DNA of 64,000 bases, taken from Eupeodes corollae. Lineage: Eukaryota > Arthropoda > Insecta > Diptera > Syrphidae. Below, piece by piece: positions 34,868 through 46,397 of this stretch (position 1 is its first letter; every line of letters starts with the position of its first letter). The notes under the pieces were generated by a model that was not told where the DNA came from, ran no database searches, and saw nothing but the letters and a program-made list of their open reading frames with translations. The translations under genes were made by a program, and so were the position numbers. The stretch is taken from contig NC_079149.1 in the NCBI RefSeq assembly GCF_945859685.1, positions 17,333,118 to 17,397,117 of the forward strand, written 5' to 3'.

Positions 34868-35370
34868 TGTATGGACTTTTTTTGGTTGAACTTTGACGTT
34901 TATGCTTTGACAACCAATAAAAAAAAATGCATAATTTACAGATATAAGTTCAGTTTTCCAGAGTACGGTGCAGTAAAGGCAAATATAAACGTGAAATAAT
35001 GTTAATTTAATTATTTATTTAAAGGATTTAAGAAATGTGGACAAAAACTATTAACGCTGTTTCAAAGTTGGCCCAATTTGTATAACACGCTGAACAAAAA
35101 TTGATAAAAAATCAATAAAAATTATTCGATAAATTTGTTTTATTTTTCACTAAATTATTGCCACAGAAATTCAATTATAATTTGTAGGTACTCTCTGATT
35201 ATTACTGCCCGGACAACGAAACAAAATTAAATTCTTCCTCCACAATTTTTTCAGAAACGTCAAAAAAAGGATTAACGAAAGGAACAAAAAAAGGAAAGAT
35301 GTAATCACGAGGTAGGTACCTGTCAAAAAGACGAAAACGAACGAAAAAACATCCCGTGTAATCAGGGTCT
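34591..35370. mobile_element. MITE-like element with duplicated left end
   Basis: The end agtgcccgattacacgagat at 34591 (and again at 34753) is matched in inverted form at 35340-35370 (gaccctgattacacgggat, then gttttttcg). A ctttttgaca segment follows in both arms. The inside has no gene. Confidence 0.65.
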
Positions 35371-35374
35371 TAAA

Positions 35375-37985
35375 AAGAAAATGATCATTTTTCTCAAACT
35401 AGAAGAAGAACTGTCATTTAATAAACTCCAGATAGATTCTAGAACGCCAAATGAAAACGTCCGAAATAGATCAATCGACAGAAAGTGATAAAATTCAGCC
35501 TTAATAAAATAAAGTGAAAACAGAACCCTTACCCTTTAAAAGAAAAATTAAAGAAAACTTGACGTAAAGCGGTTAATAAGGTGGCTATTTGATATTTTCC
35601 TTCTGTTTGTTTATTCTCATCCGGCCACGTAGACGTTAGTGCTTCTCCACATAATTGAGTTCAACCTTAAGCGTGTGGCTCGAATAACACCATTATTTGG
35701 TAGCAGAGAAGAAGTAACCTTTGTTTACAAAAATGTTGCAAGTAACATAAAAGCTATAAACCAAACCAAAATACGTGCTTTTCATCCAGTAGGTTCACTA
35801 TGTAGGAATTTTGAAGCTCAACATAAACGTGCTTAACTGAACGCATAACCATATCTTTTGTCCCTTTAAACATTGCATAAACTATGTTTTAAAAAAGTTC
35901 AATCAACATAATGCATATACAGCTAAGTTCCTATAACCTCCGAAAACAAGCCTCCAAAATGATAAATTGGCTTTGTTATTGTTATTTTATTTTCTCATAA
36001 GTCATTGTCCATAAACGAAAACTACCTACTTTAAGGCCGTATCACATTAAACATAAATAAAATAAATTAATCTCAAGATAAAAATGATTCACGAGACCTG
36101 ATAAACCGTGCTTTAGGTTTCTGAAAAGTGAATGAAGAATTGATAGCTCTGGATTTTCCCAGCTTTTAAACTCTCTTCGGTCCTCAAGTCCATCAATTAA
36201 AGCTTTCAGAGAATTTTATAAGAGAAGAGAATTAAAAAAAAACGACGACGTCAATTTCAGAGAGAGACAAGTTTCATTAAAAATTTCAACATCGTCGTTT
36301 TGATATCTCTGAAAGACGCAAGCATAGATTAAAACTAAATCACGTTCGCATTGTTTTTGTTATTATGGACGCTTTTTATTTTGTTTAAATAACCTGAATA
36401 CTCTCTATCAACGTCACGTGAAGTTGTTTGGGTTTATTTGCTCAAAAAGCAAGTCCAAATACCTTTAACTACAAAAAAAATGGTCAAGAATTTCTTGGAA
36501 TTTGATCAGACCGACGACGCGTCGTCGGATTGGCATGAAGAAGTGTGAAGGTGAGGAAGCGATATCGGATTCCCTGAATTGAATTTGGCTTTAAACTTTC
36601 AACTTTCAAGCCACTTTTAAATTAACAGACGTTATTTCAAAAAAGAAGATTTCTTTTCTTTGGTTTGAAGTATTTCATGGCTAAACGTATAGACGCCAAG
36701 CAGAGGGGCGTGCTTAAAATGCAAAGTCCAAAAGTTGTATAACAACCTTGGGTAGAAGATATGCGTGCATTTTAAGTTGACCACAAGCCACAAATTAGAG
36801 CTCAACTTTATTTCTGTTTAATTCTTGTTGTTTATAAATTCTTGTTTGATTACGGGGGAATTCCAAATTCTGCATCAACTATGCGCCTCCAGATTTAAGC
36901 ACGCTTGAAAATGGTGTTTTTTTAATCTCTTAAAAACAAAAACAAACTGATACGACTTCTGGAAAATAAACTTATTTTTATTACATTTTTTGGAACGTAC
37001 AAACAAACTCGGGTGTAGAAACTTAGTGTACTTTTCGCTGGGATTCCCATATTTTTTATAAGCTATGCAGTTGGATCTTGAGGTTTAGTTCTTTCTTCTT
37101 TTTTTTTGGACAGATTGAAGTTTTTCTTTTGAGTTTTATTTTCTTTGCACACGTTTGGGGGATTTTTGTATTTCACAAGTTTTGGAAAGCGAAATGCAGT
37201 TTTGTTTATGATGGAAACAATTTGGGTGCAGTTTATTTTGTACTTTACATTTTTAAACCTGTGTAGAAAATGTAGAGCAGCAGCATCATCATCAGATCAA
37301 AGAGAATTTCAATTAACACGAAGTTGCACAAAACTTAGTTTGTTTGGACTTCCTTTTTTTCAGAATCAGTTTATTTATTTGTTTAATTGTTTAGTAAAGG
37401 AAAAAAAAAGGTAGAAGAGTTGTACCTAAAAGCTAATTGATTGATTATGTACACAACCAAGTATTTGAAGAAGTTTATTATATTGCGATGCCAAGCCCAC
37501 CTTTTTATCAAAAAAGATGGAAAGTTCCCAGAGACAAATTTATTTGTACAGAATTTCGGTCAATACTGGAAGTTGGGGACTGCAACTAAATTGCCTTGGG
37601 TTAGAGTGTCTAAGTAAGAAACGGAAAGTTGAAATGAGTGAAGTGGTCGGTTCCTTTATTAAAATAAAAATAAGGCTACCTAAACGGAAAACAATTCACA
37701 AAAACAAAGGACATACAACCATCCAAGGCCATACAATGGACTGTGTGACTTTACTACAAGGATTTGCATTTCAAGTCAACCAAGTTCTAATGTTTTTGAA
37801 CTTTGTGCAAATGGTGGACCTAAAATTATATCGAAAGACATTACGGAAAGCAACACATAATTTTTACAACAGATGAATGTAAGATAAATGTTTTTATTTT
37901 AATAATCCTTAAAAATTACCCGTGTTTTGTTTGAGAATCTATGAATAGTATAGTAGGACTTAACACGAATAACAAAAACAATATC
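35375..37985. other. Intergenic stretch
   Basis: No supported gene. The 119-codon open frame at 37517-37876 lacks any domain or convincing context. A perfect 18-bp CG-rich palindrome lies at 36511-36528. Confidence 0.4.
36511..36528. repeat. Perfect 18-bp CG-rich palindrome
   Basis: ccgacgacgcgtcgtcgg equals its own reverse complement and stands out in AT-rich DNA. It lies inside a small frame starting at 36480 (MVKNFLEFDQTDDASSDWHE, then a stop) that is followed by a donor-like aag/gtgagg. Confidence 0.8.
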
Positions 37986-38321
37986 CTTACAGCCCTATTA
38001 TAGCTGTCAACTATCAACTAGATACTTGATACATAACAATATTTTTAATGCATTGGTATTATGGCTATCAACTATCAACTTTGTTGATGAACTGTGAATT
38101 TTATCATTATTGTGAATGATTTTTTGACATTACTTGGTATTACGGATATCAAAAAAATAGATACACATCAATTATCATATCAACCACAAATTCTTGGTTG
38201 ATAGGTCTCAAATAAATTTAGAAAAAATTATAAAAGGTACGTTTTTTTCATTCTCTCCATAGAATAAAATATAAATTTAAAGAAACAAACATAAATTTAA
38301 ATAAAAAAACATAAGAAACAT

Positions 38322-38481
38322 GCATAACATTTGTATAAAGTATAGATTGGAAAATCCTGAAGACTTTTATGAAGAAAACATTCTTGAAATCCATCATGTT
38401 TCCCCTGATCCTGCAAACCCAACATTTATTGAAGGCAGCCGCATAAGAGATTCCATTGCAAGTTTTATGCGAAATGAATAA
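38322..38481 (+). pseudogene. C-terminal tail of a Harbinger-type transposase
   Basis: The frame MHNICIKYRLENPEDFYEEN then HHVSPDPANPTFIEGSRIRD and a stop looks like the end of a HARBI1-like DDE transposase, where HNIC usually closes the catalytic domain. Nothing upstream of HNIC is left. It is assigned mainly because of the element's ends and its partner gene. Confidence 0.5.
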
Positions 38482-38705
38482 ATGTCTAGCGAATAATTAA
38501 TCAATAAAAAAGCGGAATTTTTGTACTTCATGGTTGTTTTAATAACTTAAAAGACAAAATAATGATAACTTATTGAAAACTTAAACAGAATCACGTAAAA
38601 ACTCAAAAACTAAAAATTCACTTCATATAAAAACTTAAAAATTAAATTAAATTCAGTCATATAACTAATTACACAGTAATAATCAAACTGGATGAAAATG
38701 GTTCA

Positions 38706-39290
38706 TTAAATTTTGCTTCGCTTGCTCGATTTCCAAGAGCTGTTTTTTAAGTTGTAGTTTTGTTTTTCTGTCGTTCTCTTTGTTTTTGATGTTTTCCTTG
38801 TAGAGCAATAACTTTTCTTATTTAATTTTAAGGATTTCACTTTTTTTTTTCTTTTTTTCAAAATATAAGTTTTTTTGTTGTAGTATTCAATATTGTCCAT
38901 ACTCTTGTTAAGATGATTCAATGTTGTTTGCATGCTACTCATCTCAGAAATCATTTTGTTGTAAAAATTATCTTGTGCCGACGTTTGGTTTTCCAGCAAT
39001 GCAAGTCTTTTTTTTTCATTTTGGTCCTTATTTGAGGTCCTTGGTTGACTATTTTTCGGTGATTGTACTAAGGGTACAATTTCTTCGACCTGCACTGCTT
39101 CGTCTTCGTCGGCAATAACACCTTCGTCAGTCAAATTTGTTAATTGCAACCCAAATTCAACACCCGGGGGATTAACACAGGCATTAAAATGCATTAGGCG
39201 ACTTACTGCTTCTTCATCATCAGTCAATCGGATTGTTTTATTAGGTCCTCCGCCAGTTGCAATTGTCTCTATCTTATTTTTTGTAACTTT
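38706..39290 (-). pseudogene. Harbinger accessory protein, C-terminal part
   Basis: The minus-strand frame enters from about 39290 (ETIATGGGPNKTIRLTDDEE) and includes the 173 codons ending at 38706. The TGGGP segment followed by an acidic stretch is typical of the linker after the Myb/SANT-like DNA-binding domain in Harbinger accessory (NAIF1-like) proteins. A charged, probably coiled-coil tail rich in Lys follows (MISEMSSMQTTLNHLNKSMD). The N-terminal DNA-binding domain is missing. These proteins help their transposase enter the nucleus and bind the ends. Confidence 0.55.
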
Positions 39291-39499
39291 TTTTTAAATT
39301 TTTGTTTCAGAAGTCCAGACACATAACAAAATTTTAAAACAATAATTGAAAACGTCAAACGAGAAAAAAATCTCATTCACAATAAACTATTCACAATCGG
39401 TTCAAAAATTAAAAGTTGATGTTCATAATACCGATTCATCAAATAGTTGATAGATATTATCAACTATCAAATTGATACTCATAATAGGGATGTTAGTAT

Positions 39500-40110
39500 G
39501 AATACTACCGATAAAAGTTAAAGTAGAATTTTACTAAGGATGGGTTTTTGACATTTATACGATTCTCGAATGGATCTTATGTGATTTCGTTCTCAAATGT
39601 TGGTACGATTGGTATTGCATTTGCATCTCGATGGCTGTGTTGGTTAAGTAGTTGTGCATTTGAAATTATGTGTTCAAAAAATCAATCAATCAATTTTCTT
39701 CACAAATTTTGACTCGATTCCGGTCGGGGAATCAAGCTAATTTCAACTCGATTCAGGTATATAAAGATATGAGGCGAGCTTCAAGCTCGTTTCAACAACA
39801 ATTGTTAATGTAGTAGTCTACGAAAAAACCCTCTTCTTGAAATTTGTATTTTATGTCAAATTCTTCGGTTAAGACTCTGGTATTGGTTATCACCTAACAC
39901 ATATTTATTTTCTTGGTTTTGATAGTCAACTATGAAAAATCAGCTTACACGATTTCACCCCTAGTCTGAATTTCGCTATTTTTTTAGAATTTTTTGATAA
40001 ATTATTCTAGCAAATAATTAATTGTATCAACTTTGAAATATAAAAACTGGACTACTGCGGATCGTTTTTTAAGAAAAAAAAATTAAGTCGGTTTTGTTCA
40101 CAAATTATGC
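39500..40110. other. AT-rich spacer
   Basis: No gene seen. Confidence 0.4.
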
Positions 40111-40113
40111 TTA

Positions 40114-41650
40114 CAGTGTTGACCAAAACGTTATCAACTTAAAATACTACTATTTTTATGTCATACAAAAATTAATAACTTAAAAAATCGTGTTAATATT
40201 TTTCTAAAATTTAATACATCACTGTATTCACTTCTAAATAGACCACAAGAGAAAATAGTTTTCATAACGGTTCGATAAATATAAGATTAGTATGACAGTT
40301 ATCCTAATTTTGTGTTGGTCATAAGAAAAGCAACTATTTATTGCTATCTCTCTTTTTCGTATTAATAGAGGAACGTTATAGTCCGGTAACTACAAAATCA
40401 TATTAAAGTTGTTGGGAAACGGGTGCAGTTGAATCTAGTTATTAGGTGTTATTCAATTCACAGGCAAGTATATCAGCAGAAAACAAATACTCTTATAAAA
40501 GAATATACATAAAAGTAGAATGAGTCAAATTAAAATATTGGACAAATATTCCATTTCAAAATCAGTGATCTGCCCATTAATAAAATTTAGAAGTCTAAAA
40601 AGTTATTCCAAACGATTCATCGAGGTGGCAGACCAAGAAAAACAACAGGATTCTACTATAATAAAATCAATTAAAAAAGACTTTTTTATCATCGAGAGAA
40701 ATGCGAACACAACTCCACCAAACCTAAGCTCGACAATAATTCGGAAACGAGCTGTGAACTAAATATTTCAAAGCTCTAAACAAGCCTTTTATTTCAACCA
40801 AAAACCAGCTGGTGAGATTAAAATTTCCTCATAGCCACATCAACTGGAACATTCGAAAATGGAAAAACTTAATCTTTTCGGACGAGTCCAAATTCAATTT
40901 TAAGGGTTCCGGTTGTTTCCGTCATGTTCGTAGATCAGCTAAAAGTTTACTAAATCCAGGTTTTACAAAAGCTACTGTTAAACAAGGAAAAGGTAACGAA
41001 ATATTGTGGGGATTTTTTTCAGGGCATAGACTGGGACCGATTTCCCAAAAAGATGGTACAATGGATCGTTTTATGTACCGTTACACTTTTCAAAATATAA
41101 TGCTGAAAAACGCTGTAGATCAATTGCCTCTGAAATGGATATTTCGGCAGGTCAACGACCAAAAGCTCACGTCCAATACGGGTAAGACATGATTTCAAGG
41201 AAACCAAGTTGACATGTTACAAAGGCCAGTACAGCCCTCAGATCTCAACTCCACAGAAAATCTATTTAAAATTGTAGATTGACGAATTGGAAGGACTAAT
41301 TGCAAAAATAAAAATGATCTGTTTGATCAAAAATTTAATTGACTCCTTGTCTCAAAGATGTGCTGAAGTGATTAAAAACACTTTAGGACTTCCAAGCAAT
41401 ATTTTAGTTAGACTAAAAAAAATGTATATATATTTTTGTTGAGTTGCTTTTGTTTTGACCAGCCTAATAATGAATTTATTGTGCTTTATTAAAAGAACTA
41501 ATACAAAAACTATTTCATTTTATTTATTATTGTAAATATTTGCTTAAATTTTAGAAACCGAAAATTCAATTATTTAATTCAAAATTGTTTTTTTTTTTAA
41601 TTATTGAACAATCGAGGCAATTAAAGTTTCCTTTGTTTTGGCCAACATTG
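40114..41650 (+). mobile_element. Tc1-like DNA transposon
   Basis: TA flanks both ends (40112-40113, 41651-41652). Outer ends are CAGTGTTGACCAAAAC and, inverted, CAATGTTGGCCAAAAC. A second inverted pair, gttggtcataagaaaagcaa (40313) and gttgcttttgttttgaccag (41443), lies further in, again an IR/DR-like plan. The length is about 1537 bp. The ends differ from those of the element at 2645, so this is another family. Confidence 0.85.
40520..41300 (+). pseudogene. Tc1-family transposase with lost catalytic Asp
   Basis: The first open part, 40520-40762 (MSQIKILDKYSISKSVICPL), covers the helix-turn-helix region. A second, 40812-41192, carries SHINWNIRKWKNLIFSDESK (first Asp intact), then NEILWGFFSGHRLGP and DQLPLKWIFRQVNDQKLTSN. 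The second catalytic Asp (normally in a QQDN motif) reads Val. The Glu motif, PSDLNSTENLFKIVD, appears out of frame near 41250. Frameshifts plus the active-site change make this copy dead. Confidence 0.82.
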
Positions 41651-41654
41651 TACA

Positions 41655-43205
41655 GTACATGACTTCAAAAAGACTTTTTTTTAATTTTTCATCACCATAA
41701 ATTAAAGGATACAAACAAAACTCGAGATTAGTAAAAGAATCTCCTCATTTATTTACAAACAAAGCTTAAAAAATCCAAACGCTTCAAAATAAAAATTTGT
41801 TTTAACTACGTTTTCACAAATTTCAGCCATAAATCGAGTGTTGTTGGTTCTTATGGGTGTCAAGTTTTTAAACGATGCTGTTTTTTTTAGCACTCACACT
41901 CTGCTCAAATTATGACAATTCAAATGTCATCTAGTTTTGACAGGTTATATTTTGTCAACTAATATATTGTGCTAAAACAAATTTTACAAAATAATTTACT
42001 TTTAGTTTGACATATCAGAGCGTGTAGCTGGCTCAAAATCACCAAGGTTGCAAATTTAAAATTTTTTGTATGACAAAAAAAATTCCAATCTATAATGATG
42101 ACTTTTAACTTGACAGGGCAGCGCGCAGAATTCTATACTTTTTAAGTAATATTTTTTAGCATTGAATATCGAACAGAAACCATACCATCAGTTCGGGAAC
42201 GTTTTTCTAAGTTTGATAAAATCAACAAGAACAAAACAAAGCACATAATTTAAGGTTTGTTTAATAACATGGGTATGTTATGTATCTATATTAAATAAGC
42301 AATAATAAAAACAACACATACAAAATGTTGTACAAGGAAAATACGCCAAATCATATCCGGGAACGTTCCCGAAATAACCGTTCACGAATCGTAAAAAAGT
42401 GTTTCATCAATAATTAAATGTTATAAAAACGTTCAAGAATTGACAGACTATTGATGAACGCTTTACGAATAATGAACAGAAAGGTACTTAACATTTAGAT
42501 ATAATTTATTTGACGAAAAATACTCTGACAGCCGGCTTTTTTATTGTTCTTTTCCTCGACTGACGTTTGACACCGAATGGCTGGATTTACTTGTGCGGTA
42601 TCGGACAAACTAGATTTTTTCATTTTTATATTTAAAAATAAATATTCTAATAGTATCCTTTCTAAAACTAGATTTTGTATAAAAAGTACGGTGTATTAAG
42701 TAATGACCGGGGTTAAATACCTTAAAAAAAGAATATCTATACCTAACAATACTACAGAACGCCTTTTTTATAAGGAACACTGTTTTAAAATAAAAATATC
42801 GATACGAAACGAAAGAAATTAAGTGTTTGTATATATTTTTATTATTTATAATACTTACATATGTGTCAATAAAAGTCTTAATTTTCAAATAAAATTTATT
42901 TTTTTCGTTTAGTTTTAAACTACAGAAAATCCAGTGTTAGGCAAACAATGATTCTCATTTTAAATTTATCAGAAGTGAAAATAAGGTTTTTTAGGACGTA
43001 TTGAAGATGCGTGAATTTCAGAAACTTTCTTATCTAGGGGGAAAGGAAAATGTATTTTTCGAAGAAAAAAAAGTGCGGACGTGAGTGAAACGCTTTTCGC
43101 GACAATGGGTCAGTTTGTAAAAAAAAGCCCATGTGCCGTTTCAGCATGACGGGGTGACGTTGCCGAGTAGCACGATAATTAAAAAAAAATGTTGGTAACC
43201 GTCAC
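41655..43205. other. AT-rich intergenic stretch
   Basis: No gene recognised. The 92-codon frame at 42610-42888 is Phe/Tyr/Ile-rich and looks like chance in AT-rich DNA. Confidence 0.45.
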
Positions 43206-43705
43206 ACTAATAGCACGTTTCCACCAACAAATAATCCGAGATTGAAGGTGTTTCCACCAAAGAAAAGTAGATTAATTTGACGTTTGGTTAATGTCATAAC
43301 AACCAAACGTCAATATTCTCCTTTCGAAAAAAAAATATGAAATTTGTATTGATTTTATTGATTGATAATTTAATATTTTGTTTATTATGAAGTTATATGT
43401 TATGTTAATTTCTTTAAAAAAGAATGAGTGTCGGTAACTTAAAACTTTAAGTATCTCGTCAATTGATTCTTCTCAACAATTTGAAAGTGGTAATGGGTGC
43501 TTTGGATAGGAAAATTCACTTTTATAGAAAAAAAAACGCCTGCTTAATAAACATTTTGGTAGCTAGATAGAACAAAAAAACAATAAAATACAAAAATTGA
43601 TGTTTAAGAAAGCAGCCTATAAGAAAAGTCAACAACCTAGTCCATTGTATTTATTATATTTCTAATTTCACAGGTACGTTCAAGTATTTTTTGGGAAGAG
43701 GATGT

Positions 43706-43963
43706 TATTAAGAACGACGATGAATTATTTAAAGAAAATTTCCGTATGTACCTACCGACAGAATTTTGAAGATCTTTCTTCTCATCTTCAGCATTTAAAA
43801 AAGGCACTAATTATAGGAAGTCCATACCTCTTGAGAAGAGAATTGCAATAGCCTTATATGCACTTGGATCCTCTGCAGAGTACAGAAGTGTTGGACACCT
43901 CTTTGGTGTTGGCAAATGCACGGTTGGTAAAATTTTAAAAGAATTTTGCAAATCCGTGTAAAA
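43706..43963 (+). pseudogene. N-terminal part of a Harbinger transposase
   Basis: Reads IKNDDELFKENFRMYLPTEF, then after a stop SSAFKKGTNYRKSIPLEKRI, ALYALGSSAEYRSVGHLFGV and GKCTVGKILKEFCKSV. This is the helix-turn-helix region that precedes the DDE nuclease in HARBI1-type transposases. The frame ends at 43963, and the sequence beyond is the opposite-strand accessory gene, so the nuclease was deleted. Confidence 0.8.
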
Positions 43964-43976
43964 CGTGCTCTCGTTT

Positions 43977-44624
43977 TCATATATATTTGTCTGCATACCC
44001 ACTTACCGAAGAAATAATTAAGGAGAACGTAAATAGATTTGAAAAACTCGGCTTTTGAAATTCCTCATCCCTTTGAATTCGCTTCCTCTTTTTTCCAGCT
44101 GTTGAGTTTGATGGACATGGAACATCCGGACTGGATAATGTGGCAGGAGTAGTGAATGCAGCAGCGGTCGAAGTGGAAGCGGACAAAGCAGCCGAAGGAA
44201 CAACGGCAGTGGCAGGAGGGGAAAACAACTCCGACGATAAGTTAGTAGTTATATTGTTTTACCCATAATGCTGTCCTCTTGTAGATTTTCCACATTACTC
44301 AGTGGTCTTTCTCCCAATATTGCATTTATTTGTAAATACAGACCCCATTGAGACGGAGAACCTCCAGAAGGGCCCTCCAATTTCTTTTCCCTTCTGTTAG
44401 TGAAAAGAATTTAATAATAAATTCTAAAAAGAAAACAAAAGAAGAAGTTTCACTTTTATTTTCTCTCGAGTATATCCCACCAAAATCTCTGCTATTTCCT
44501 TGAAAACGTGACAGTTTTTTCTCTGGCCGATCTGGTCAGCCTGTTTGTCGGCCGACAACTCCAACAAAAGCGTTTCATCCTCCGCTGCCCAGGTTTTCGT
44601 TGTTTTTTTTTTGTATTTGTTCAC
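43977..44624 (-). pseudogene. Harbinger accessory Myb/SANT-like protein
   Basis: On the minus strand 44624-44450 gives MNKYKKKTTKTWAAEDETLL, LELSADKQADQIGQRKNCHV and FKEIAEILVGYTREKIKVKL, a Myb/SANT-like DNA-binding domain. A second block near 44390-44290 reads KKLEGPSGGSPSQWGLYLQI. A third, 44228-43977, has Ala/Ser/Thr-rich sequence and GKKRKRIQRDEEFQ. Frameshifts lie between the blocks, so the gene is broken. In intact Harbinger elements this protein is encoded next to the transposase and works with it. Confidence 0.75.
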
Positions 44625-45019
44625 TCATCATCTGTAAGTAATTAGTTTTATTATATTCTTGTACATATTTATTGTTTTTCTATACTTACATTTTATTTCG
44701 TCTGTGATTCCTTGAAAGTTGTTTATTGTTTTGAATTTGAATCACATGGAAGTGAGACAGATAGTTTTTGTTGACATTTCCATCTGTCAATAAATAAAAT
44801 TGGCTATTAAATGGGTCGGTTCAACAACAACGGTTTATTCTCCGAAAAAAGTTTGTTTCATTTGACAAACTTATGTTTCCAAGTAGATGTTAATGAGTTT
44901 TATTGGAAATTTTCATTTGAGGAGATTAAAATTTGTATGGTAAATCTTTGAGATTTCAAAGAGATTTGTGACAAATCTAGCTAAATCTCGGTTTAGTCCC
45001 CTGTGGAAACGTAGTATAA

Positions 45020-46397
45020 CGCGACCTCTTCGTCTGCGATTTTTTTTGGGCTTCTTAAAAAAACCCTAAAGACTGAAAATCGAAATACGTCGTTCCGCTG
45101 AAATTCCGAAAACTATCTTCAGTAAACTGCACGATCATTTACGTTGTGCGTACGTACTTGTATCGAAAATGAGAGCCGTCCTTAAACGATATTATTTACT
45201 AAAAAGCTTTAAACTTTAATAATTATATCAACAAATTTTTTTTTTCTTTATTCGAACGCGACCAAGATCGTTTGCATATGTTGCCTACAGGTGGCGCTGT
45301 TACGATTTAAAATACTTTCGCTTTCTGTGCCGCACTTGTATTACAAATTTATCATCATTTACAACATAAGAACTTGAGTTTAAAAAGAAATGACCGAAAT
45401 AAGTTTACTTCTCGTGTTTTTATGAATCTAAAACTGAGTGTCCAAGTCTTTAACAGATTTCGATCACCTTTGTTATTAAGTGTGAAAAATAGTACCAAAA
45501 TTTCAAATGACCACTTCGGGAAGATTAGCAGAATTTAATTTTCCACTAACTTTGTAACCGAATTTTGTACACTACGTCGAAGCAGAATTTAATTTTGTAA
45601 GTAAAAAAGTAATTTATAATCACTTTTTCAACCATTTCAGCAATTATCTCGGATTTGAGTATTGTTGGTTTTTAATGCGTCTAGAGTTGAAAGACTATTT
45701 ACGTAAACATGGTCTTTTGCGTAGTTTTCAAAAACATCTAATGTTGCCCAATTGACGTCACCAAAACTAAGAGAGCAGACCTTACGGTTGTTTGATTATG
45801 AAAACCATCTCTAATGCATACAAAAAGTGATTTTGTTTTTCGTAAACACTTAAATATAATATAATGACACTTCAAATGACACCTGAGTTTGACAGCTGAG
45901 AAATGATTGTGAAATAGAAGCATTTAAAAGAAATCAGGATTCAAAAAATTACATAAACCTTCAAAGATCAAAATACGCTAACGAAGTGAAATTTTTGTAT
46001 TCATTCGAAAAAGAAAGCTTACCTTTCAATAATGGAGGTTTTTTTCAAATAAATTATATTTTTAAGAAGTGCACACTTCTCATAACTATAAACAAAATTG
46101 AAAATCGATCAGAAAACAAACTTAAATCTGGTATTTTTAAAGCATAACTTGAGATTTTCCAGGCCTGTCAACAGTTTTTGTTAGACAGACTTCCCCTTCA
46201 ACAGAGAAAAACACTCATACGCCATAGGTATCACATAATCATTAAACCCCTTCGGGACGCAAGTGAAACGTTTATGTTCAAATAATAATTTCTATCAAAG
46301 AAACAAATAATACCGACTTTTATTCCCATTGTTTGAATTTTCAAAGACTGACCTTTATTTAATATTCAATAAATGTTCAATTTGTTTATTCATTAAG
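45020..46397. other. Region upstream of the methyltransferase gene
   Basis: The missing first exon of the gene at 46398 should lie here or further left, but no convincing ATG exon with a donor was found. 45535-45600 resembles sequence near 49775-49850 (gtacactacgtc and flanks), so this is probably a shared transposon end. Confidence 0.4.

Larger units (their letters stand above)
37990..39492. mobile_element. PIF/Harbinger remnant 1 (TTA target duplication)
   Basis: TTA lies at both edges (37987-37989 and 39493-39495). The inverted ends begin CAGCCCTATTATAGCTGTCA and CATCCCTATTATGAGTATCA, and atcaactatcaa-type motifs repeat in both subterminal regions. The element keeps two gene remnants in convergent orientation: the tail of a transposase (+) and most of an accessory protein (-). 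The centre of the transposase is deleted. Confidence 0.78.
43211..45016. mobile_element. PIF/Harbinger remnant 2 (TAA target duplication)
   Basis: TAA flanks both ends (43208-43210, 45017-45019). The inverted ends are tagcacgtttccacc and tactacgtttccaca. The element is 1806 bp and holds the N-terminal end of a transposase (+) facing an accessory Myb/SANT-like gene (-). The catalytic part of the transposase is gone. The right subterminal region has a tight array of AAATCT sites. Confidence 0.85.

Noticed and set aside
37517..37876. 119-codon open frame on the plus strand
   Set aside because: No domain, signal, splice context or recognisable composition. Consistent with chance in a non-coding stretch.
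42610..42888. 92-codon Phe/Tyr-rich open frame
   Set aside because: Composition follows the AT-rich background; no start context or domain.
46021..46060. ATG at about 46032 as the first exon of the methyltransferase gene
   Set aside because: It gives only two codons before a GT and the phase does not fit the exon at 46398.
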